Positions 55,756 through 64,000 of a stretch of DNA of 64,000 nt are shown in pieces. The notes beneath the pieces are model-generated. The model was not told the DNA's origin, did no database searches, and worked only from the letters and a program-made list of their open reading frames with translations. Source of the DNA: Pontederia crassipes (Eukaryota > Streptophyta > Magnoliopsida > Commelinales > Pontederiaceae). The number at the start of each line of letters is the position of its first letter. Position 1 is the stretch's first letter. The stretch lies in assembly GCA_030549335.1 (NCBI GenBank), contig CM060198.1, positions 50,061,353 to 50,125,352 of the forward strand, written 5' to 3'. The translations under genes and the position numbers were made by a program.

Positions 55756-57046
55756 CTCTACACCAATTATTTCCATTTGATTATGTGAGAAATGTGCAGA
55801 CTTTGTTAACCAATCAACTATTACACATATGGCATCATGCCCTTTTTTAGTACAGTGTAAGCAAGAAATGAAATCCATGGAGATTTCTTCCCACTTCCAT
55901 TGTGGGATAGCTAGAGATATGGTCTTTCCATACGACTTCTGATGCTCCACCTTTACTTGTCACTTGGAGCATATTCTGTAATTTCACGATTCATATCGTT
56001 CCACCATAAACTTCTTTGTACATTCTTCTATATCTTGGTGCTGCCTAGATGGATCATAAATTTAAACTTATGAAATTCAACCATCACTTCCCTTTTGAGG
56101 GTTTCATAACTTGGGACCCGTAGACGATCCACCATATGTTAAGAGTTTGAAATCATTTTCTTCTTTTTGGAATCTTCCCAACATCTTTGTGTATTCGGGA
56201 ACTTGAGCTCGGGCCTTAATAATCATATCCACCAAATTTAGTTGTATCTATGTATCATTAGTATTGTTCCATTCTTACTATGTCTTGGGTTTCATAAGCT
56301 CAATTCCTTCATCATATCATACGCACATACACACGTAACTTTACAAAAGCTAATGAGCTCTCTCACTTGCGACTAAGTGCTTATGCAACTGAGTTCGCCT
56401 TACGAGGTGGTAATTGATGACAAACTCATAGTCCTTTAGAAATTTCATCTATCTCTGTTATAGCATATTGAGGTTCCACCAAGAGAAGACGTACTTAAGG
56501 TTCTTATAATCGGTAAACACCTCAAACTTTTTTTCATAAAAGTAGTGTCTCCAAATCTTCAATGCAAATACTACTATTGTCAATTCAAGGTCATGAGTTG
56601 GATAGTTCACCTCATGCTTCCTCAACTGCATGGATGCATATGGACTACCTTGACGTGTCACATGAGCACATATTCCAAACTTGTACCTCAAGCATCAGTG
56701 TACACTACATACCCACCGGTACCTTTCAGAATGGTAAGTATATGTGGAGTGGTCAACTTGGCCTTCAGCTCTTGGAAACTGTCTTTCCATTTTTGAGTCG
56801 ACATATACTTCACGCCCTTCTTCGTTAGGCTCGTCAAGAGAGATGCAAACTTTGAGAAGTCTTTGATGAACCTGCGGTAATAACTTGCCAATCCGAGAAA
56901 ACTAGAGATTTCTGTTGTGAGTAATGTCCTTGGCCAGTTGGATACCGCTTCTACTTTAGAAGGATTCACAAAAATGCTCTTCTTTGAAATTATGTGTTCA
57001 AAAAATATAATCTGCTTAAGTCAGAACTCGCACTTTGACACCTTAC
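55756..57046 (-). pseudogene. Ty3-gypsy pol relic: RT thumb, RNase H, integrase core
   Basis: The minus strand reads NPSKVEAVSNWPRT, FLGLASYYRRFIKDFSKFA (56800-56970), then RNase H ([33 protein letters not shown], 56458-56650). Integrase follows (PQWKWEEISMDFISCL, ICVIVDWLTKSAHFS, 55770-55925). Stops and frameshifts occur, and the RT palm is missing because the CACTA 4 end interrupts at 57047. The order and wording match the chromovirus at 6536-10584. Confidence 0.88.
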
Positions 57047-58335
57047 CACTACAAGAAAATAGACAATTTGCGACGGTCATCTTCCAACGGACACAAATCA
57101 TTCGCATTCTTCGACAGACGTTGTGATGGATAGAAAATTCTTTCCAAAATATCGAGGGCCAAAAAGTCCTTCCTTATTACGGATGGCAGATCCCCATCGA
57201 TAAATTACTAACGAGTCTAGCCTTGAAAATTATCGAGGAATTTAAATTCGTTGGTAACTTCGAAGGCTAGATCCGTCGATAATTATATTTATAATAATAT
57301 ATATGTAATATAATATAAGTATGTATTCACTATTCTATTATTAAATTAATCTACGGGTCTAGCCTTTGAAATTATCAAGGGATCAGAATCCATCGGTAAT
57401 TAAAATAATATCATTTATTATCAATATTTACATTAATAATATTATATGTATTGATATTAATTATATGTATTAATATATATGATTATAAACATTAATAATA
57501 TAATATTATATAAATATTCTAAGTAAATGGAAGAGAGATATGTGTTATATTATACACATTAATAATAAATTATTATTTTATGTACCGATGGATTCAAAAT
57601 TATCGAAGGATTTAACATCCGTCGGTAATTTCGAAGGAATTGCCCATCGGTAATTAAAATAATATAATTTATTATCAAAAATTTTATATATAATATTATC
57701 ATTAAACATTAATAATATTATATGTATTGATATTAATTATATGTATTAATATATGTGATTATAAACATTAATAATATAATATTATATTATAAATATTTTA
57801 AGTAAATGGAAAAGAGATATGTATTATATTATAAACATTAATAATAAAATTTTATTTTATTTTCCTTCAAAATTATCGAAGGATTTATCATTCGTCGATA
57901 ATCTCGAAGGAATTGTCCGTCGGTAATTAAAATAATATCATTTATTATCAATGTATATATATATAATATTATCATTAAATATTAATAATATTATATGTAT
58001 TGATATTAATATATTTTATTATAAAAATTAATAATATAATATTATATTATAAATATTTTAAGTAAATGGAAGAGAGATATGTAGTTTATTATAAACATTA
58101 ATAATAAATAATTATTTTATTTATCGAAGGAAAATTCCTTCGAAATTATCAACTGATTTAACATTCGTTGATAATTTTAAAGAAATTGTTCGTCGGTAAT
58201 TAAGATAATATTATTTATTATTGATGTTTATATATATAATATTATCATTAAATATTAATAATTTTATATGTATTGATATTAATTCTATGTATTAATACAA
58301 AATATTATAATATAATATTATATTATATTATATTC
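57047..58335. mobile_element. CACTA-type element 4, left end present, right end lost
   Basis: The left terminus cactacaagaaaatagac lies directly in the gypsy RT relic. Subterminal words gacggt, cgtcggtaa and tcgaagga follow, but this element uses a cgaagga/ccttcg variant. No cttgtagtg right end was found before the Tat-like sequence. Most of it is the 273-bp tandem repeat described separately. Confidence 0.7.
57398..58335 (+). repeat. About 273-bp tandem repeat, four units
   Basis: The landmark gtcggtaattaa(a/g)at recurs at 57398, 57651, 57924 and 58197, spaced 253, 273 and 273 bp. Each unit has an AT-rich ttattatcaa ... ataatattatatgtattg body, the phrase agtaaatggaa(a/g)agagatatgt, and a cgaagga/cgtcgg segment. 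The last unit is cut short at about 58330. Confidence 0.88.
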
Positions 58336-59508
58336 AATACCGGGACGAGCTTATCAAGTCTACATTTGTTTAACTATTGCTGACATCAAATATTGAAATG
58401 ATGGACCCAAAGAAGAAGTGAATCAAGACATGTCTGTCTCTCATTTCAAAAGTTAAACACCCACTCAATCCTCTCCTTAGCTTGGATGATTCATCATTGA
58501 GAACACTGTTGATGATAAGCCAAGGGGAGGTACTTAGTACTTTTTTGAACTATATTAACATGCTTTAATTTAATTTTAAAGTTAATATTTGATCTATAGT
58601 CAGGTTATCATAATAGTTGTGTAACTTGGTTTAATTGGTTATCGGTTTTAACTAAATAGTCCAACTAAACTCACATTATCATTTGTGTTCATCATTGTCA
58701 AGCAAAAATCCTTTAGTATAATAGCTAGTACAATCCAACACCAAGTAGTCAATTTGCCTGTTAATTTTTTTGCTTCAATCAACTCATATTCAAATGCATT
58801 TGAACTTAATTCGACTAAAATTAATTTTTTATTGTGGGTAACACTAGCTAACACTCATGGGTCAAAAATTAGAAAATGTCTAGAATGAAATTAAGGCTTT
58901 TGCGACTATGTTAAATAAGAAATGTTGACTCTTTGGATTAAGAAATCTAAATTTCACTTGAGTTTGTCCTACTGCTCTTTTTGTAAATAGAAAAAAATGA
59001 ATGAAAAAAATGAAGAAAAAGAGAAAACGAAATGTCGCATTTTGCATTGCAGGCATTCATGAATAAAGAGAGCTAAATTCGAAAACAAAAGTTCTCGTAA
59101 ATAAATCCAGAATCTTTATCTTGTTGATCACCATTAAATTAGGTTTCAAACCTATTTATTTGCATTATTATGAATAAAAGTAAGGTTTATCCTATTTAAG
59201 CAACACCAAAATTTATTCATCAAGAGATTGATAGTTCAACCTTTTTATTAAAGTTGAAAATTTCCGAAACTCAATTTAGTTATTGTTAATACTTCTTTCA
59301 TGGCTTAAATTTGCTTTAGCCTTCGTGATTCCTCAGCTATAAATTCGAAATTGGAAAGCAATGACAGGGAGTCCTAGCAAAGTGAGAAACTCATTTGATT
59401 ATAATTATCTGAATTTAAATTCATTTATGAATTATTTGATTCAATCCTTATTCTTAATCTCTAAATGTTTTACTTGACGACAAGGAAAAAACTAAGCTTG
59501 GGAGAGTT
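58336..59508 (+). mobile_element. 3' non-coding region of a Tat-like Ty3-gypsy element
   Basis: It is non-coding and ends in ttgacgacaaggaaaaaac, taagcttgggagag, which resembles the conserved phrase ahead of the polypurine tract in Tat/Retand-type elements (from memory). The pol region is missing. Confidence 0.5.
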
Positions 59509-60975
59509 TGATCACTAGTTGATCATATTATAGCTCCGCTTGAATTTATCTTAATTCATATGCATATAAGCTCTAAAATGTTCATATTCTGATAATTATG
59601 CTTAATCTAAATGCATTTATCATCTCGGCATAATATTATTTCACATTTGCATATTTGAACTGGATAATATATTGATTTAATTCTTATTTGTCTAATTTTC
59701 ATTTGAAGAATTGATGCATGTTGTTCATGTTGTTACATGATCAAAATCAACTAGAAAAGACAAACAAATCCTGCTGGAAAAGAAGAAGGGGACCACTCTT
59801 TGTAGTTGCCAAAAAACATGCAATAAGGAATCTTTTGACAGAGAAAGGGGACTAGAGGACAGGTGGCAAAATCATTAGAAATGGAAGCTCTTGATAAAGA
59901 TTAAATGGTGTTGATAATGTGATATAAAAGGAGGAGATTAAGGAGCAATTAAGTCTCCTCTCTTCTTCTAGCCATTTGGTTGGAGGGTAAGACTTTTTTT
60001 GGGGGTTGCACCTTGGAGCTGAATATTCTATCTTAATAGTTTAGAATTTTTTCTATTAATGAGGAGCTAATCTTAACCCTTTTAGAATAGGGTAGTAGTT
60101 TAATTTCTGTATCGATGCATAATAACACTTTTATCACTAGTACTAATGTAGTTTATAAATGTTTTTTAATCAATTTTCTGTTGATGTGAATCCTATTTTA
60201 GAATGACAACTGAGAAGTTGATGTTTGAATTTTTTCTTGCTCGGAAATAAATCAAAAGCATTAGCATTTGTCTTCTGGTTCTAATATGTGCTCAGATCTG
60301 AATACATATTGAAATGATAGGTGAGAGACTGATTTTAGGTTCCCTTGTTCGGAAATGAACTAAGAGCATTAACAATTAATTTTTGGATGTGATTTCATCT
60401 ATTAGCATACTAGAAAATGTCATAAGTTTTATGATAATCTAATATCAGTTGAAACACTTTCTAAATCAACCTAGCTAAAATTCATATGAAAGTATGATAC
60501 TTAGTTCTAACTTTAATGTACTGTGAGAGCAATTTTTATATGTTGAAACTAGTATGATTATTACCGTTAAGTTGTTCTAATCTATCCATAGCAAAATATT
60601 AGATTAACTCCATTTCTAATATAACCTTTCATTATTTGTTAGTAATCATTTTATATCAATCACTTTAAAACACCAAAAAAAGTTAACTTAGTAATTTATA
60701 TTAGTTAGTGAATCTTAAATTTAAAATCACTTTGCATATGACATTCAAGTCTATACTCCGATCTGCACTTGGAGTTGAGTAAAGCGAGGTGTACATAGTC
60801 TACAACTAGACCTTATTTAGTTTTATATTGTGTATAGTCTATGCCTAAGCCTTATTTAATTTTTATTGTGCATTGTCTATGTCTAGACCTTAGTCTACTT
60901 CTAGTTCTGAAATATTTACGCTTAAACTAAAGTTATTTTGCATTTTGTAATTAATCACTCTCATCACGACACACA
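59509..60975 (+). mobile_element. 3' LTR of the Tat-like element
   Basis: It starts tgatcactag immediately after the purine tract and ends at acaca near 60975, where the sequence changes abruptly to another LTR family. A TATA-like gatataaaagg (about 59920) lies inside. A short repeat, cataGTCTA-CTAGACCTTATTT-like, occurs three times at 60791-60892. Confidence 0.55.
60791..60892 (+). repeat. Three-copy minisatellite in the Tat-like LTR
   Basis: The words atagtcta, atagtctatg and ttgtctatg, each followed by ctagacctta or a close variant, recur about every 40 bp. Confidence 0.75.
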
Positions 60976-62051
60976 TCAGAAAGGCAGCCCATAACTAATC
61001 GTAATCAACGGTCATCGCTGGTCCATCATCATAAAAGATCTCCATTTAACATTTTTCGTCTTTTATTTTGTAACTTTTAATTTATCTTTATTAGGACTTA
61101 AATCAATACTACAAAATAGGATCACAGAGAGTCAATCACATGGCACAAATGATATAATCATCATTACACTTAGATCATGATTAAGCATATAAATCAAGGG
61201 TCAAAAGATTACAAAATCAACATCACAATGTCAAAAATTCGAGCCAAGTACGAGTAAAACTCTGGCCGAGTTCGTAGGGTATCATTGTAGAAAATTGGGG
61301 CATAACGTGGGCTGGGTTCAGGTCATACTTGAGTTGGGTCCAAGCTTTGGTAGATCAGGCGACAGTCTCTCCCGATCGCATCGTCGTGGTTACAGCCCGA
61401 GTCGGGTCCTAATCAACCCGGTCCGGGTTCATGACGTTGGAGAGCTCGAGAGTCCTTGGCAATGGCAGATCCGAGCCGAGTTCAATTGAACTCGGTCCGG
61501 GCATGGACCTAATCGACCCGAGTTAAAACTCGGGTCGAGTTCTGTTACGCGAAAAATTACGTGAAGACGTAAGAGTTTTCCAGTAGTCTTTCTGATCATT
61601 GCTAGGATCATGCATCATCTTATATCATTGTATTATGACTAAAAATTAACTATAGCATGTTTCGAACCTAAAATCAAGTTTCTATGATGAATCAACCCTA
61701 GTTCTATATTTTACAAATTTCTCTCTGAGAAACTGTTACGTTAATCTTCTTCTTCTAGTTCCTTCGATCATTCTTCTCTGTCCATGTGCTGGATTACCAC
61801 CGTGTTCCCTGTGGCGACAGCAATCACGCATGAGGGAGGACGAGAGAGATGCACGTAAATGAGAAAGAAAATAGGACCGTCTTGTAAGAAAAATAAGAGG
61901 CTGAGTGGATTTGTTTTGATCACATATTTAAAGATCAATTGGAACTTCAAAATTTGATTCAATCCGCTTTGAATTAAAACTTTGTTTCCTATTTGATCTT
62001 TTCCCCAAGTCGATTTCAATCTTTTTTTTCTATTACGTCTCTGCCGTTACA
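60976..62051 (-). mobile_element. Ty3-gypsy LTR fragment, minus strand
   Basis: It aligns with 54430-55755 of the solo LTR, for example cagcccata, ctccatttaac, tttatctt and cgagttcgtaggg. It ends ctgccgttaca at 62051, the LTR start on the minus strand. Its other end is cut at about 60976 by the Tat-like LTR. Confidence 0.75.
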
Positions 62052-62566
62052 ATATGGATAAACCCAAGAAGCATGCCCCTCAGAATAAAATCACTTTGAT
62101 TTAAGAAGTTTGTGTAGTTATGATCAGTTATTCAAAGAGGCAACAGTGATCCATTTTGAGTTTCAGCACAGTTTCACACATATGGTAACCCTGCAGGCTG
62201 CAATGTGCCACGGACAACGACTGAGTTGCCAAGTATTAGACTACCACTACACATATCTGTCGCATGCTCACTACGGAAGGCAACAAGTGAAAGAAAGAAA
62301 TGAAAACTCAATAGAGTACTTATCACCTCAACTACAACAGGTAACAGGGCATGCAAAAAGTACACAGATTTAAGAGACGTCACTCACTCAAGACATGGCT
62401 GCTTCGAATCTGTTTTAGGGTCACAAATTGCATTGTAAAGATACAAAGAAGCGCAATGGCTCCAAGTTCTTTGTGTTATTTCAACCCAATAGATATTTCA
62501 AGTACATATCCATCTAGATTCTTGAAGTTCAGTAGTTTGCTCCCGTTCATGAGGTCAAGGCATCAT
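62052..62566 (-). other. Probable 3' UTR and downstream flank of the USP-like gene
   Basis: This non-repetitive stretch lies between an LTR fragment and the stop codon of the minus-strand USP-like exon. Short open frames on both strands overlap and look random. Confidence 0.4.
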
Positions 62567-62654
62567 CTAATGCTTGACAGTAGGATCCTTGATGATGGTC
62601 ACAGGGCAAGACGCATGTGACAAAACATAATTTGTCACACTGCCCATGAAAATC
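62567..62654 (-). CDS. Universal stress protein-like gene, last exon only
   Basis: The minus strand has an acceptor (cttactggcag) at 62655-62656, then 29 codons ending in TAG at 62567-62569. The exon reads [19 protein letters not shown] then [10 protein letters not shown], the first residue being completed from the previous exon. This is the C-terminal ATP-binding signature of the USP domain (G-S-V-x-x-Y-V, then CPV and a hydrophobic strand). USP proteins are small cytosolic nucleotide-binding stress proteins. No upstream exon was recognised up to 64000, so the gene probably continues past the window, or the exon is an isolated relic. Confidence 0.65.
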
Positions 62655-64000
62655 CTGCCAGTAAGTCCAAACACAGATATGTGAGAAGGAAAGAAATGAT
62701 AATCAGCATGTTACGGTTAACTTTCTTTCTTGAGCTTGAAGTATCAACAGATAATAAAAATTGTAACATACTGGATGTGATCCAGTCATACTTTTATTTG
62801 ACCTTCTCCACTATATAGTCATGAATGAAGATAACTTTTAAGGCAATTCATATTGAAGTTTTAGCTATAAAAATGTAAGTCTATCAAAGCATTTGTCATC
62901 TTACCGAGTTTGCTGGCTCTTAAATACATTTTTCCTAACTATAGCATTAATAGATTGTTTATTACTTTCTTAAAACATCTCTATTTGTTTTCCTTTATTA
63001 GATAGGTAGGTTAAAGGAAGTCAAACTGAACTGTGTTTTAATGATAAAATAAATGCTAAGCCATAGCCATTCCAAGTCCACTTCAACAGAGCAATCAAAA
63101 TATTGACATTCAACATTGAGCAATGAGCGATGCATCTTCGCTAAGAAAAATAACTAGTTCAAGAAAGGCAACTAAGCATAAAAGTTGATGGCTTATGGTA
63201 AAAGAATCTATTCCGATTTGGCATTATCATGGAAATTTGCAGTTGGGAAATTCAGAACATTATGAATAAGCTTTTAGCAGTTATTGTTTAAGTTAAATTA
63301 CATCTGAGGGTAAACTGAGGCACGTGACCCAGAAAGATATTTTGAATTCGAAGAAAGATGAATGAGATATATGCAGAATTTATGACATGCTGCTGACATA
63401 TATGCAAATATGTCAGGACGTGGGTTCAACCAACTATTGAACCAACAAACAGTATCTAATACATCTATGATAATGCGACATCAGTAATTGATGCTTATAA
63501 CATTTTTTTAGAGGAATGTCAGCATTTTTTTCTGATTATTACCCTTCGTGGGATTAGTTATCTTGATTTCAATTAAATTGCTGAGCCAAAATGCATCATT
63601 GTGCAATGCTGGATGCCAATATTTTGATTCCTCAGTGAGGCCAGCTTGGAATACCAATGACTTGAAAATTATTTTACTCTTTGGATGGAGATGATCAAGT
63701 AATATCATTCCAGGATCCGCAGTGGTGGATAAAATACATATATTTCTACAGAAAAATTCCAACACATGGATAACCAAACTTGGTGTAATATCACTCAATT
63801 AGGAACTATGACAAGGAATAGTATAACATATGAATACGGCATTTGTTGAGTGTTGCTGAGCAACTACAGGCCATGATGTAGATGATATTAGCTGTCACAG
63901 CCCTGAAGTCCGTAAAAGAAACTGAGAAAGTAGTTGGAGGAAAGCAAAGGTGGAAAGAAGTGCAAGGAATTATCGTGGATGCTCAACTGCTCCAAGCTGG
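62655..64000 (-). other. Probable intron of the USP-like gene, or intergenic
   Basis: AT-rich sequence of intron-like composition lies upstream of the USP-like exon. A minus-strand frame at 63508-63798 resembles no known protein. At 63876-64000 the plus strand has an open frame from ATG to the window edge (LAVTALKSVKETEKVVGG), too short to judge. Confidence 0.35.

Overview
This is a 64 kb window of plant nuclear DNA, most likely from a monocot. Four protein-coding loci have spliceosomal introns with GT-AG borders. Exons at the 5' ends of genes are much richer in GC than later exons and introns, a gradient typical of commelinid monocots. The rest is mainly nested, decayed transposable elements. 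Nothing bacterial, viral or organellar was seen. No CRISPR array, tRNA or rRNA gene was found.

Genes. (1) 13817-16470, minus: a complete four-exon nitrate/peptide transporter of the NPF (PTR/POT) family, 598 aa. (2) 40555-43163, minus: a complete two-exon Rab11/RabA small GTPase, 215 aa, closest to RABA2. (3) 44523-48603, plus: a complete six-exon RPN11 gene (26S proteasome lid deubiquitinase), 309 aa, with an intact JAMM zinc site. (4) 62567-62654, minus: the last exon of a universal stress protein-like gene whose other exons were not found. The RabA and RPN11 genes are head to head with about 1.36 kb between start codons. The RPN11 side carries three TGGGC elements, the motif of the plant proteasome-stress regulon.

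Transposon layout. 1-2313: two copies of a 1.2 kb LTR resembling SIRE/Maximus copia LTRs. 3476-12431: a degenerate Ty3-gypsy chromovirus with both LTRs, PBS, protease, RT, RNase H, integrase and a chromodomain relic; its 5' LTR holds a hAT-type insertion with a perfect 8-bp target duplication. 17200-17910: a CACTA-like core with its own subterminal motif. 20422-21423: a long-TIR MITE. 22865-31861: a minus-strand Ty1-copia element split by two non-autonomous CACTA elements and a 3.1 kb solo gypsy LTR. 31862-33374: a 1.5 kb near-perfect palindrome. 35525-36947: a gypsy LTR relic. 36948-38821: a third CACTA element containing a MITE. 53340-57046: an older minus-strand gypsy integrase and RT split by a 2.3 kb solo LTR. 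57047-58335: a fourth CACTA end carrying a 273-bp tandem repeat. 58336-60975: the 3' end and LTR of a Tat-like gypsy element. 60976-62051: a further gypsy LTR fragment.

The four host genes belong to unrelated processes and do not form a functional cluster. The most unusual material is the CACTA-type family (TIR CACTACAAGAAAA, dense GACGG/CCGTC subterminal repeats, CT-rich and GGCCGGATC-rich cores), the sister core using a GTCGTG/CCGTGG motif instead, and the large foldback element.
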